Assembly: GCF_017875835.1 (NCBI RefSeq) | Contig: NZ_JAGING010000001.1 | Coordinates: 310,001 to 374,000 of the forward strand | Source: Psychrobacter sp. PL19 | Lineage (GTDB): Bacteria > Pseudomonadota > Gammaproteobacteria > Pseudomonadales > Moraxellaceae | Length of the DNA: 64,000 nt | Direction of reading: 5' to 3' | Shown here: in pieces, positions 8,834 to 18,289 of the stretch | How the letters are laid out: every line of letters starts with the position of its first letter | How positions within the stretch are numbered: the stretch's first letter is position 1 | The notes under the pieces: generated by a model | Seen by the model: only the letters and a program-made list of their open reading frames with translations | Told to the model about the DNA's origin: nothing | Database searches by the model: none | Made by a program: the position numbers and the translations under genes

Positions 8834-9580
8834 ATGACGCTACGCATCCACGCCTTATTTCATACGGATTATGAAGACCTTAGTTTCGTCAAGCGGTGGA
8901 TAAACAACCACAATTATATAATGAGTTACACTCGGTCTTACAATGATGATTTATTGCCAAAGCCAAACAGTTTTGACTGGTTAATAGTGATGGGTGGGCC
9001 AATGAGTGTCCATGATGAAGAAAGACATCCTTGGTTAATCGATGAAAAGCGTTTGATTAAGCAAAGTATTGATAATGGAAAAACGGTTATCGGCGTTTGT
9101 TTGGGTGCCCAGCTTATCGCGCATTGTTTGGGTGTTACCGTTCAGCCAGCTAGGGTAAAAGAGATTGGTTGGCTGCCAATTCAGTTGACGCAAGAAGGTC
9201 AGTCACATCCTTTATTACAAGATTTGCCAAAGCACCCTTTTACCGTATTTCATTGGCACGGAGATGGTTTTGACTGTCCACAAGGCGCAACCGCTATCGC
9301 CACTTCGGAAGCGTGGGCCAACCAAGGTTTCATTTATCAAACGCCGCTACATAAAGAGCTTGGCACTTGGATTATGGGCTGGCAGTGTCATTTTGAAGTG
9401 ACCGAAGAAAGTATCGTCAAGATGGTAGCGAATGGACATGATGCTATACAGAGTGGGCTTATCAACTATCCCAAAACCGTACAATCAACTGCTGAGATAA
9501 TAGAGAGTGGTAATAAGTATATTGAAGACAACAACGCAAGGTTAGCAGCCATGCTCAATCGCATAGCGAAAGATAGCTAA
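8834..9580 (+). CDS. Class I glutamine amidotransferase-like protein
   Basis: Stand-alone glutamine amidotransferase fold of 248 residues. The nucleophile elbow is GVCLGAQLIAH with the catalytic Cys. FHWHGDGFDCP lies in the middle, and the His-x-Glu pair is in MGWQCHFEVTEES. Related proteins are annotated as GMP synthase-like amidotransferases, and some are gamma-glutamyl hydrolases acting on polyamines. The substrate cannot be told from sequence. The small acidic gene at 9606 follows after 25 bp and may share the transcript. Confidence 0.87.
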   Translation: MTLRIHALFHTDYEDLSFVKRWINNHNYIMSYTRSYNDDLLPKPNSFDWLIVMGGPMSVHDEERHPWLIDEKRLIKQSIDNGKTVIGVCLGAQLIAHCLGVTVQPARVKEIGWLPIQLTQEGQSHPLLQDLPKHPFTVFHWHGDGFDCPQGATAIATSEAWANQGFIYQTPLHKELGTWIMGWQCHFEVTEESIVKMVANGHDAIQSGLINYPKTVQSTAEIIESGNKYIEDNNARLAAMLNRIAKDS

Positions 9581-9605
9581 AACTAAATATTAAGAGGAAT
9601 CAACT

Positions 9606-9779
9606 ATGAGTAATTCACAACAAGACGATCTTGAGAAGTATTTAGAAGAAAAAGCCAAACAAGAACAGGAAAATGAACAGGAATCTGAGCCTCTCTCTGC
9701 GTATGATGCTTGTGTGCTAAAAGAAAGTGCTAAGATTCATGAGTTGATTGCTGAGGCTCAGAAAGAGGTTAAAAAATGA
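9606..9779 (+). CDS. Small acidic hypothetical protein, 57 aa
   Basis: Short frame beginning with ATG after AGAGGAATCAACT, which supplies a good ribosome binding site. The product is very rich in Glu, Lys and Gln (DDLEKYLEEKAKQEQENEQE) and is probably an extended helix or coiled coil. It has one Cys in the middle and ends in EAQKEVKK. It begins 25 bp after the amidotransferase gene. I do not recognise the family. Supported by the start signal and the biased helical composition, not by homology. Confidence 0.55.
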   Translation: MSNSQQDDLEKYLEEKAKQEQENEQESEPLSAYDACVLKESAKIHELIAEAQKEVKK

Positions 9780-9863
9780 TTTGAGTGTTAGCGACATAGA
9801 GTTCGGAATACTATCGCAATATGAAAAACCTGAAACTTGAAAAAAATCTAGGGTACAAATACT

Positions 9864-10412
9864 ATGATAAAACCTAACTTCGAAGTCATGGCATCATACA
9901 ATGCGCTAATGAACAAAAGAATATGTGACAATATTTCAACTACCTCTGAGAATATTTTATGGGAAAATAAAAAGGCATTTTTTGGTTCTATACTAGGTAC
10001 GCTAAATCATCTAATAGTTGGCGATTTAATTTGGCTCAATCGTTTAAACCAGCATCCTAGTTATCCAACAGGATTTAAAGCTTTAGAGTCGTTAAAAGAC
10101 TTCCCATTGCCTACCAAGCTTACTCAGATTTTATATGATGATAAACAGGGTTTCAGTAGAAATAGGCAGGCTTTAGATCAAATAATCATTCGATTCATTG
10201 AGGAATCCGATGAAAGCGATTATTCTAAGAACTTGAGTTATCGAAACACTAATAATGATATCTTCAATAAGTCATTTGCTATGTTGCTACAACATCTTTT
10301 TAATCATCAAACCCATCATCGCGGGCAAGTAACTACGTTACTTTCTCAGATAGATATTGATATAGGGGAAACAGACCTATTGATGTTAATTCCAAATGTA
10401 GATAATGAATGA
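9864..10412 (+). CDS. DinB family protein
   Basis: 182-residue four-helix-bundle protein of the DinB/YfiT type, generally metal-dependent enzymes or damage-inducible proteins of mostly unknown substrate. Three His that could bind a metal are visible: GTLNHLIVGDLIWL near residue 51, and LLQHLFNHQTHHRGQVTTLL near residue 147-160, the classic C-terminal motif. No LexA box was recognised upstream. Likely cytoplasmic. Confidence 0.87.
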   Translation: MIKPNFEVMASYNALMNKRICDNISTTSENILWENKKAFFGSILGTLNHLIVGDLIWLNRLNQHPSYPTGFKALESLKDFPLPTKLTQILYDDKQGFSRNRQALDQIIIRFIEESDESDYSKNLSYRNTNNDIFNKSFAMLLQHLFNHQTHHRGQVTTLLSQIDIDIGETDLLMLIPNVDNE

Positions 10413-10466
10413 GCTTCGTAATGAGTATAACAACTTATAATTTTAAAGTTGCTTGGAAGGATAATT

Positions 10467-10862
10467 ATGAACAGAAAAATAATTTTCCACGATCTACGTA
10501 TGTTAGCGAAAGCAGAAAATGGAGTTTACACTTTAAATATTTCTGTTGAAAGTGGATTCGCAGAATATAACGTGATCATAGATATAAATTCTCAAGACTT
10601 TGAAGTAATCGATAACGACAGGTATAGAGCAACACTCCTCAACGCTGCCCTACATCGACCTTTTCAGCTTAAAGAAACTGCATTAGACAAGAGTGAACAA
10701 CGATATTACTTAGATAAGATACTTCACGCGGATGAATTTGAGGTGAATGCCTTTCTTACAAAGCTAGACCATGGACAAGCTAACGGTGCAATATCTAACA
10801 TGGTGCGTAAAGCAAGTGACAGAGATATAGAAAATCTTCGTAATGGCGACTGGTTTTATTGA
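10467..10862 (+). CDS. Hypothetical protein, 131 aa
   Basis: Start chosen at the ATG 10467 because GGAAGGAT lies 6-12 nt upstream. A TTG 18 nt earlier is also open but lacks such a signal. The product has no signal peptide. It has a beta-rich N-terminal half (VYTLNISVESGFAEYNVIIDINSQ begins near residue 20) and an alpha-helical C-terminal half ending NLRNGDWFY. I do not recognise the family. It is the last gene before the decayed purL repeat. Confidence 0.7.
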   Translation: MNRKIIFHDLRMLAKAENGVYTLNISVESGFAEYNVIIDINSQDFEVIDNDRYRATLLNAALHRPFQLKETALDKSEQRYYLDKILHADEFEVNAFLTKLDHGQANGAISNMVRKASDRDIENLRNGDWFY

Positions 10863-10936
10863 AAAGTTCGTAGTGTGCGCCTAGCGCACCGATTAAAATT
10901 AAATCTCAGATTGATTTATCATGAAATGGTTGCATC

Positions 10937-11100
10937 GAGGCGCGGTTTAGCCCTGATTGTAGCGGATATCCTTGGTTGGTCACTAGATTGCGGTGACTTA
11001 GCTAGAAGTGTTATCGAGATAACAGGAACGCTACTAGCTAATAGTCACCGCTCTAGTGAACGACCAAGATAGTAGCGGAAAGCAGGTTTAGCTCCCCCTG
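10937..11100. repeat. Foldback element A (borders shared with element B at 14023-14183)
   Basis: The left border (10937-10965) reads GAGGCG-C-GGTTTAGCC and ends TGTAGCGG. The right border (11071-11100) reads AGTAGCGGAAAGCAGG and ends AGCTCCCC. Between them is a long hairpin: 10974-11005 pairs with 11034-11065 (for example GCGGTGAC with GTCACCGC and TTAGCTAG with CTAGCTAA). A second small palindrome GTTATCGAGATAAC sits in the loop. The arms differ in sequence from those of element B although the borders match. It has no coding capacity. Confidence 0.7.
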
Positions 11101-11130
11101 TTTTAAAAAAAACACCCAAAATTCAAACCC

Positions 11131-11161
11131 AAAAAAGGTGAGCCAAAGCCCACCTTTTTTT
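11131..11161. terminator. Bidirectional terminator copy (purL 3' repeat)
   Basis: AAAAAAGGTG then a short loop then CACCTTTTTT. It is the counterpart of the terminator after intact purL at 14210-14240 and lies inside the duplicated block. Confidence 0.7.
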
Positions 11162-11179
11162 ATATCTAAAACAATACCC

Positions 11180-11397
11180 TAAATTAGCTTATTCTATATC
11201 TTAACGAACCCAAGCCCGCGCATTACGGAACATGCGCATCCACGCGCTATCTTCGTCCCATTCTTCTGATTTCCAGCTGTGATTGTAGGCGCATAACGTA
11301 CGCTCAGGATGTGGTATCGAAATTGTGAGGCAACCATAGGTGCTACACAGACTAGTGAAACCGCCGACTGAACCGTTTGGATTGAGTGGATTTTTGT
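11180..11397 (-). pseudogene. Decayed duplicate of the purL 3' end
   Basis: Minus-strand sequence encoding a degenerate copy of the last about 66 residues of the PurL glutaminase domain: LNPNGSVGGF, HPERTLCAYNHSWK and AWMRMFRNARAWVR match the PurL C-terminus, with scattered changes. Similarity ends abruptly near 11397, where the intact gene continues toward its start. The similarity also extends downstream through the terminator and the foldback element, so the duplicated block spans about 10.93-11.40 kb against 14.02-14.47 kb. A short frame here is open but lacks the rest of the enzyme, so I call it non-functional. Confidence 0.85.
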
Positions 11398-11609
11398 CTT
11401 TAATGGTGGCTGCCATGACCGTCTTAGCGACTTTTATCGGTATAGGTCGAGCTAAGTGATTTTAGTTGTATTGAAAACTCGTAAGTTGGATGGATGTTAC
11501 TTACCAGCTATTTAAGCTACTTATTGCGATGGGCTAATGATAAAATTACTGCTTACGGGGTTATAGATATTATCCAACAGACCCCAATAATATTAAAAAA
11601 GGAATCTTT

Positions 11610-12800
11610 ATGTATCAAGCTTTTCAGAAGCATCTACAGCAAGAAATCAGCGATATACGCGCGGCAGGACTGTATAAAACCGAACGCATTATCACCTCCC
11701 CGCAAGATGCGCTAATCAAGATCGCCGATGGCCGTGAGGTGCTTAACTTCTGTGCCAATAATTACCTTGGATTGTCTGACCACCCTGAGATTAAAAAGGC
11801 GGCTATCCAAGCCATTGAAGACTCAGGTTACGGTATGTCATCGGTGCGTTTTATTTGTGGTACGCAAGATTTGCATAAGCAATTAGAGGCGGCGATTTCT
11901 AAGTTTTTTAATACCGAAGATACGATTCTTTATGCGGCCTGTTTCGATGCCAATGGCGGTGCGTTTGAGCCCCTGCTGACCGTTGAGGATGCCATTATTT
12001 CTGATTCGCTAAATCATGCCTCAATCATTGATGGTGTGCGCCTGTGTAAAGCCGCGCGTTACCGCTATGCCAGTGCAGATATGCAAGATTTAGAGACTCA
12101 ATTACAAGCGGCGCAAGCACAGCGTTTTCGTTTAATTGTCACCGATGCCGTGTTTTCAATGGATGGTAATGTGGCGCCAATGGATGAGATTTATGCGTTG
12201 GCACAAAAATATGATGCCATGGTCATGATTGACGAGTGTCATTCAGCAGGCGTCGTCGGTCGCACTGGTGGCGGCGTGACTGAATTGTTTAATCTACGTG
12301 GTGATATTGAGCTCATCACTGGTACCTTAGGCAAGGCATTTGGCGGTGCTATTGGCGGCTTTACTACGGGTAAAAAAGAAATGATTGAGATATTGCGTCA
12401 ACGCTCACGCCCGTATCTGTTTTCAAACTCCATTCCTCCCATGATAGCTGCTGCTGGGTTAAAAGCGTTTGAGCTGCTAGCGCAAGACAATACCCTACAA
12501 GACCAATTGCATGAAAATACCGCCTATTTCGTTAAGCAAATGCAAGATGCGGGCTTCGATATCAAGCCCACCCAATCAGCGATTTGTGCGGTTATGCTTT
12601 ATGATGCCACTGTCTCCCAACAAATGGCAGATGCGCTACTTTGCGAGGGCATTTATGTGATTGGTTTCTTCTACCCTGTCGTACCCAAAGACGAGGCTCG
12701 CATTCGTGTCCAGCTCTCTGCCGCCCATACTCGCGAGCAGCTAGACCAGTGTATCGCCGCCTTTATCAAAGTCGCCAAGCAAATGAAAGTGATTAATTAA
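11610..12800 (+). CDS. kbl: Glycine C-acetyltransferase (2-amino-3-ketobutyrate CoA ligase)
   Basis: PLP enzyme that splits 2-amino-3-oxobutyrate with CoA into glycine and acetyl-CoA, the second step of threonine breakdown. 396 residues as expected. Visible family motifs: NFCANNYLGLSDHPE near 44, GYGMSSVRFICGT, SDSLNHASIIDG, MIDECHSAGVVG, and the PLP lysine in ITGTLGKAFGGA. The ATG follows AAAAAAGGAAT. tdh follows 66 bp later, forming the usual kbl-tdh operon. The operon sits between two purL 3' ends. Confidence 0.96.
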   Translation: MYQAFQKHLQQEISDIRAAGLYKTERIITSPQDALIKIADGREVLNFCANNYLGLSDHPEIKKAAIQAIEDSGYGMSSVRFICGTQDLHKQLEAAISKFFNTEDTILYAACFDANGGAFEPLLTVEDAIISDSLNHASIIDGVRLCKAARYRYASADMQDLETQLQAAQAQRFRLIVTDAVFSMDGNVAPMDEIYALAQKYDAMVMIDECHSAGVVGRTGGGVTELFNLRGDIELITGTLGKAFGGAIGGFTTGKKEMIEILRQRSRPYLFSNSIPPMIAAAGLKAFELLAQDNTLQDQLHENTAYFVKQMQDAGFDIKPTQSAICAVMLYDATVSQQMADALLCEGIYVIGFFYPVVPKDEARIRVQLSAAHTREQLDQCIAAFIKVAKQMKVIN

Positions 12801-12866
12801 GAATAATTCGGTATTTACTTACTGGATTCAACAATAAAGTGCAACGCCGCTAAATAAGAGAAAAAT

Positions 12867-13892
12867 ATGAAAGCACTGGTTAAAGCCTATGACAAAAAAG
12901 GCATCTGGATGCAAGACATGCCAGAACCTACGGTCGGCATCAATGACGTTAAAATAAAAATTAAAAAAACCGCCATTTGTGGTACAGATTTGCACATTTA
13001 TAAGTGGGATGAGTGGTCACAAAAAACCATAAAGACGCCGATGATTATTGGACATGAATACGTCGGTGTCATTAGCGAAATAGGCGATGGTGTGCAGCAT
13101 TTTGAAGTGGGTGACCGAGTCACAGGCGAAGGTCATATCGCTTGCGGGCATTGCCGCAACTGCCGCCGTGGTAAGCTACATGTGTGCGAAAATACCATAG
13201 GCGTTGGCGTGAACCGCGATGGCTCGTTTGCCGAATATTTGGTGATACCTGCCGATAATGCCATAACACTCGATGAGCGTATCAGCGATGAGATGGCAGC
13301 CATTATGGACCCCTTTGGCAATGCCACTCATACTGCCCTTTCATTTCCTGTACTTGGTGAGGATGTGCTGATTACGGGTGCGGGGCTGATTGGTTCAATG
13401 GCAACGGCGATTTGTCGTTTCGCAGGGGCACGTAATATTGTGGCGAGCGATATCAGTGATTATCGTTTGGAGCTTGCCAAAAAAATGGGCGCGACTATGA
13501 CCGTCAACCCAGCCAAAGGTGAAACCATCGAAGGTGCCATTGCTGAGTTAAAAATGCACGGCTTTGATATTGGGCTTGAGATGTCAGGCTCGCCTCAGGC
13601 CTTTGATTCGATGATTAGTAACATGTATAACGGCTCCAAAATCTCTCTGTTGGGCATTTTACCTAACACCACCACGGTGGATTGGAGCAAGATTATTTTC
13701 AAGGCGTTAACCCTAAAGGGTATTTATGGGCGTGAGATGTGGGAAACTTGGTATCAGATGGAGCAAATGCTGATTAGCGGTATTGATTTGTCGCCAATCA
13801 TTACCCATCGCATGCACATTGATGACTTTCAAGAAGGCTTTGATATCATGGAAAGTGGGCAATGCGGTAAGGTGATTTTAAGCTGGGATTGA
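12867..13892 (+). CDS. tdh: L-threonine 3-dehydrogenase
   Basis: NAD-dependent zinc alcohol-dehydrogenase-family enzyme oxidising L-threonine to 2-amino-3-oxobutyrate. 341 residues. Catalytic zinc site: [13 protein letters not shown] and GHEYVGVI. Structural zinc Cys cluster: [15 protein letters not shown]. Rossmann motif: [10 protein letters not shown]. The substrate is handed to Kbl. Followed by three copies of a 13-bp repeat. Confidence 0.96.
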   Translation: MKALVKAYDKKGIWMQDMPEPTVGINDVKIKIKKTAICGTDLHIYKWDEWSQKTIKTPMIIGHEYVGVISEIGDGVQHFEVGDRVTGEGHIACGHCRNCRRGKLHVCENTIGVGVNRDGSFAEYLVIPADNAITLDERISDEMAAIMDPFGNATHTALSFPVLGEDVLITGAGLIGSMATAICRFAGARNIVASDISDYRLELAKKMGATMTVNPAKGETIEGAIAELKMHGFDIGLEMSGSPQAFDSMISNMYNGSKISLLGILPNTTTVDWSKIIFKALTLKGIYGREMWETWYQMEQMLISGIDLSPIITHRMHIDDFQEGFDIMESGQCGKVILSWD

Positions 13893-13914
13893 TATTGGCG
13901 AGTTTTGAAAGTAA

Positions 13915-13953
13915 CCAATGTAAGTGACTAATGTAAGTGACTAATGTAAGTGA
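13915..13953. repeat. Three tandem 13-bp repeats after tdh
   Basis: Three adjacent copies of C(C/T)AATGTAAGTGA, the first with one mismatch. They lie 22 bp after the tdh stop, in non-coding sequence. Function unknown; copy number may vary between strains. Confidence 0.8.
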
Positions 13954-14022
13954 ATAAATTACGATCTCGTAGGCTGCTTACAACGCACTATTAATATTAA
14001 ATTTTTACTAAATGGTTATTCG

Positions 14023-14183
14023 GAGGCGTGGTTTAGCCGTGACTGTAGCGGTATCCTGCTGATTTGGGCGAGTTGCGGTGGCTAGGTTTTGGGGTGTCGA
14101 CGCGGAGCAAGCGACGACCCAAACTGTAGCCAGCGCCTCACCCAGACTGGCAGATACAAGCGGAAGGCGGGAATCAGCTCCCC
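14023..14183. repeat. Foldback element B (borders shared with element A)
   Basis: Borders match element A: GGTTTAGCC ... TGTAGCGG at 14023-14051 and AGCGGAAGGCGGG ... AGCTCCCC at 14159-14183. The inner part is a different long hairpin: 14051-14098 pairs imperfectly with 14112-14157, for example GGTGGCTA with TAGCCAGCGCC, and GTTTTGGG with CCCAAAC. It lies just downstream of intact purL. Confidence 0.7.
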
Positions 14184-14209
14184 TACTTTAAAAACCAAAT
14201 CCCAAACAC

Positions 14210-14240
14210 AAAAAAGGTGAGCCTAAGCCCACCTTTTTTT
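14210..14240. terminator. Terminator after purL
   Basis: AAAAAAGGTG then AGCCTAAGC then CACCTTTTTTT, symmetrical with A-run and T-run, so it can work in both directions. It would stop purL (-) and tdh (+) transcripts. Confidence 0.8.
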
Positions 14241-14275
14241 ATTATCTAAAACAGCTCAAATAATCTTAACGAAAC

Positions 14276-17200
14276 CTATCTTACCCACGCCCGCGCATTA
14301 CGGAACATCCGCATCCACGCGCCATCTTCATCCCAGACAGCCGGTTTCCAGCTGTGATTGTACGCGCGTAGCGTACGCTCAGGATGCGGCATCATGATGG
14401 TGACGCGACCGTCGGTGCTACAAAGACCCGTGACGCCGCCGACCGAACCGTTTGGATTGAGCGGATACGTCTCAGTTGGCTGACCTTGACTGTCCACAAA
14501 GCGCATGGCAAGTTGACCATGCTTAGCCATACCGTCAATTTCTGTGGCATTAAGCGTGGCAAAGCCTTCGCCATGCGCAACTGCAATCGGTAGGATACTG
14601 TCTTGCATACCTTTAAATAATACTGATTTGGTGCGCTCGACTTTTACGTTGACCGTACGCGCTTCGAAGCGAGCCGATTTATTGGCGATAAAACGTGGGA
14701 AATTCTCTGCACCAGGGATCAAGTCCTTCAACTGCGCCATCATCTGACAGCCGTTACAGACGCCCAGGGTAAAGGTTTCAGGACGGGCAAAGAAGCGGAC
14801 AAACTGCATGCGCAAGTCGTCATGGAACAAGATAGAGTTCGCCCAGCCTGAGCCTGCGCCCAATACGTCGCCGTAGCTAAAGCCGCCACAAGTCACTAAA
14901 CCTTCAAAATCGCGTAGATTAATACGGCCTTTTAGCAAGTCGCTCATGTGCACGTCTACTGCTTCAAAGCCAGCTTGAGTAAAGCCTGCTGCCATTTCTA
15001 ACTGACCATTAACGCCTTGTTCACGTAAGATAGCGACTTTTGGTTTATTGGCACGGCTATTGAGGTAAGGGGCTTCAATCGCTTGGCTCAAATCAAAGTT
15101 TGGCGTGGCAATCAGACCTTGATGACGGCTATCAGTAATCAAGTCGTATTCTTGTTGCACGCAAGCAGGGTTATCACGGCGACGGGCGATTTGATAGCTG
15201 ACCTGACTCCATTCTTGCTGTAACTTACCACGGCTAAAGCTTAGCGTATCATCGCCCATCATTGTTGGGGTCTGGATCAGCAGGCTTTCTTCCTCTACGC
15301 TTTGACCAACTAGGCTGAGCATATCACTGACATTAAATTCTTCTGCCAATTGCATTAATGCTGGCACGTCTTCCGGCATAACTTGGATAACCGCGCCCAA
15401 CTCTTCACTGAACAGTTGACCCAATAAGTTATCATCGGTCAATGACAGCTTGATACCTTGGCGACTGGTAAATTGCATCTCAGCGATAGTTGCTAATAAG
15501 CCACCATCACCGATATCGTGATAGGCACTGATAACGTCTTGCGCATTACCCGCTTGGATAAAGTTAAAGAAATCAACCAAGTCGCTAGGTTGCGCTAAAT
15601 CTGGGCAGTCATTGCCTAATTGGCTCAACGTTTGCGCAAGGATTGAACCGCCTAAACGCAATTTTCCTTTAGACAGATCAATCCGATAAAACGCACTATC
15701 TCCGTTAATCAGCTCAGGAGTTAGCGTTTGTGCCACATCAATCACTGGCGCAAAAGCAGTAATGACCAAGCTCATTGGTGAGACCACTGATTTGTCTTGT
15801 GAACCTGATTCTGTGTCCTTATCTGTCCAATTGGCACGCATAGATAGCGAATCTTTACCCACTGGAATAGCGATACCGAGTGCCGGACATAATTCTTCAC
15901 CAATCGCATGAACCGCATCAAATAATGCCGCATCTTCCGCGTCATCACCGCAAGCAGCCATCCAGTTTGCTGACATGGTGATATCTGATAGCTGAGCAAT
16001 GCGCGCGCCAGCAATATTGGTAATGGCTTCACCAACGGCCATGCGTGCAGAGGCGGTTGGGCTAATCAAGGCGACCGGCGTACGTTCACCGACACTCATG
16101 GCTTCACCGCTCATTGGTTGACCATCGAGATTAAGCAAGCCAGAAGCAGTCACTGCGCAATCAGCAACCGGTACTTGATAGCGACCAACATATTGATCGC
16201 GCACCACCATGCCAGAGATAGAACGGTCACCAATACTGATCAGGAACGACTTGCTAGCAACGGTAGGATGACGCAAGACATCAGTAATAGATTCGGCTAA
16301 ATTAACATCAGCCAGTTCCAACGCTGGCAAGGTGGTTTCGGAACGGCTAAAGTGACGTTTCATCTGCGGCGTGCCACCAAGCAATACTTGCATAGGCATA
16401 TCGACTGGCTGTTCCGTTAACAATGTATCATCAACGATCAGCTGACGGACATCAGTTGCCGTGCCTAAGATGGCATACGGGCAGCGCTCACGGGCACAAA
16501 TCGCATCGAACTGCGCTTCACTTTCTGGATGAATTGCCAACACATAACGCTCTTGCGCTTCATTCGACCAAATCGCCATTGGTGACATGCCAGCTTCTAA
16601 TGACGGAATACGACGTAGGTTTAGATGCGCACCCATTTCATGGTCATTAACCAATTCTGGCATCGCATTTGACAAGCCACCTGCGCCGACATCATGGAGA
16701 GAAACAATAGGGTTGCCGTCTTTACCAGCATTACTAATATCGACATCATTACCCGCTAGTGCCCAGCAACGATCCATCACTTCTTGGCAGCGACGTTCCA
16801 TTTCCGCGTTATCACGCTGTACAGAGGCAAAGTCCAAGCCTTCGTCTAATGAACCACTATCAACCGAAGATGCTGCACCGCCACCGAGACCAATTTGCAT
16901 GGCTGGACCACCAAGGACGATGAGTAAATCACCTTGCTGAATGCTATTTTTTTCAATTAAGTTGCGTTTGATATTGCCATAGCCACCAGCCAGCATAATC
17001 GGCTTATGATAGCCGCGCATTTGGCTGCCATCTTTGGCCGGTGAAGTATCAAGCTGGAAGCTACGGAAATAACCGCACAAGTTCGGACGCCCAAATTCAT
17101 TAGAGAAGTTGGCACTGCCTAAAGGAGCCTCGGTCATGATCTCAAGGCTGGTGGCCATACGATCGGGCGTACCATAGTCTTTTGTACTAACCGTGCCTGA

Positions 17201-18289
17201 CTGCTCCCACTTTTCTGCTAGCTCAGGAATATGGAGATGTGACACATGAAAGCCAGTCAAGCCTGCTTTTGGTTTACCGCCACGACCGGTTGCGCCTTCG
17301 TCACGAATCTCACCACCAGCGCCAGTCGCCGCGCCCGCATAAGGAGCAATCGCCGTTGGGTGATTGTGGGTTTCGACCTTCATTAAGATATCGATTTCTT
17401 CTTGATGAAATTTATACGGATGTGCTGAATTTTCATCTTGAGCATTTTCAGGAACTGGATAAAAGCGCCAGCCTTCAGAGCCTGCCATCACTGCGGCGTT
17501 GTCTTTATAAGCAGACAAAATACCTTGTGGATTGGCTTTATAAGTATTCTTAATCATTTGGAATAATGATTTGGCTTGGACTTCACCATCAATCGTCCAC
17601 TGTGCATTAAAGATTTTATGACGGCAATGCTCAGAGTTAGCCTGCGCGAACATCATCAGCTCAACGTCAGTCGGATTGCGCTGTAGCTCATTGACATACG
17701 CATGCATTAAATAGTCAATATCTTCACTAGACAATGCAAAACCAAATTCTGTATTAGCAGACTCTAATGCTTCGCGCCCTTCCCCAATCACATCAATATG
17801 GTTAAGCGATGCTGGCGGTTGGTCGTCAAATAATTTACTGGTCTCTGCTAAATCGTAAACCAAGCTTTGGGTCATACGGTCAAATAATAACTGCTCGGCG
17901 ACTTTAGGTAGTTTTTCACTAACCTCGCCGTCGACTGTTAGGGTATAAACAATAACTCGCTCAACGCGATTAATTTTAATTTCACAATTATTAAAAATAT
18001 CAGTCGCTTTGCTTGCCCATGGCGATATCGTACCAAAGCGTGGACCAACAATTACCTGTAATTGCTTGTCTTCTGGCGAAGTAACTTCAGTATTGCCATC
18101 AGCCCCTTTATTGATACCCAACAAATCTAATGCCTTTTTATGCTCATCACCGTCTAATTCCCGTGACAGTACATAGACTTGTTGGGTGTTAATTTGGGTG
18201 ATATTGAGATTGGTTTTTTGCTGAAACTGGCTGATGAGTTGCTGCGTTTGAAAATCGGTCAAAAACGGTTGTCCGGCGATGGTCATCAT
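14276..18289 (-). CDS. purL: Phosphoribosylformylglycinamidine synthase
   Basis: Single-chain (large) enzyme of purine synthesis that converts FGAR, glutamine and ATP to FGAM. 1337 residues, close to the gammaproteobacterial size. N-terminal linker and PurS-like part. Then the two-fold AIRS-like synthase domains with KVETHNHPTAI, GAATGAGGEIRDEGATGRG and IPVGKDSLSM. The C-terminal class I glutaminase starts near residue 1080, with nucleophile GVCNGCQMMA and the His-Glu pair in PHPERTLRAYNHSW. Start ATG at 18289; the next codon is also ATG. Single-gene unit. Confidence 0.97.
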   Translation of the reverse strand: MMTIAGQPFLTDFQTQQLISQFQQKTNLNITQINTQQVYVLSRELDGDEHKKALDLLGINKGADGNTEVTSPEDKQLQVIVGPRFGTISPWASKATDIFNNCEIKINRVERVIVYTLTVDGEVSEKLPKVAEQLLFDRMTQSLVYDLAETSKLFDDQPPASLNHIDVIGEGREALESANTEFGFALSSEDIDYLMHAYVNELQRNPTDVELMMFAQANSEHCRHKIFNAQWTIDGEVQAKSLFQMIKNTYKANPQGILSAYKDNAAVMAGSEGWRFYPVPENAQDENSAHPYKFHQEEIDILMKVETHNHPTAIAPYAGAATGAGGEIRDEGATGRGGKPKAGLTGFHVSHLHIPELAEKWEQSGTVSTKDYGTPDRMATSLEIMTEAPLGSANFSNEFGRPNLCGYFRSFQLDTSPAKDGSQMRGYHKPIMLAGGYGNIKRNLIEKNSIQQGDLLIVLGGPAMQIGLGGGAASSVDSGSLDEGLDFASVQRDNAEMERRCQEVMDRCWALAGNDVDISNAGKDGNPIVSLHDVGAGGLSNAMPELVNDHEMGAHLNLRRIPSLEAGMSPMAIWSNEAQERYVLAIHPESEAQFDAICARERCPYAILGTATDVRQLIVDDTLLTEQPVDMPMQVLLGGTPQMKRHFSRSETTLPALELADVNLAESITDVLRHPTVASKSFLISIGDRSISGMVVRDQYVGRYQVPVADCAVTASGLLNLDGQPMSGEAMSVGERTPVALISPTASARMAVGEAITNIAGARIAQLSDITMSANWMAACGDDAEDAALFDAVHAIGEELCPALGIAIPVGKDSLSMRANWTDKDTESGSQDKSVVSPMSLVITAFAPVIDVAQTLTPELINGDSAFYRIDLSKGKLRLGGSILAQTLSQLGNDCPDLAQPSDLVDFFNFIQAGNAQDVISAYHDIGDGGLLATIAEMQFTSRQGIKLSLTDDNLLGQLFSEELGAVIQVMPEDVPALMQLAEEFNVSDMLSLVGQSVEEESLLIQTPTMMGDDTLSFSRGKLQQEWSQVSYQIARRRDNPACVQQEYDLITDSRHQGLIATPNFDLSQAIEAPYLNSRANKPKVAILREQGVNGQLEMAAGFTQAGFEAVDVHMSDLLKGRINLRDFEGLVTCGGFSYGDVLGAGSGWANSILFHDDLRMQFVRFFARPETFTLGVCNGCQMMAQLKDLIPGAENFPRFIANKSARFEARTVNVKVERTKSVLFKGMQDSILPIAVAHGEGFATLNATEIDGMAKHGQLAMRFVDSQGQPTETYPLNPNGSVGGVTGLCSTDGRVTIMMPHPERTLRAYNHSWKPAVWDEDGAWMRMFRNARAWVR

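Noticed and set aside
11201..11416. Separate functional glutamine amidotransferase fragment
   Set aside because: It is only the last part of PurL, lacks the catalytic Cys region, and its upstream half is unrelated sequence.
13915..13953. Start of a CRISPR array
   Set aside because: Adjacent 13-bp tandem units without spacers; too short for CRISPR repeats and no cas genes in the window.
14384..17553. Several plus-strand frames inside purL
   Set aside because: Shadows of the intact purL reading frame; no ribosome binding sites or family features.
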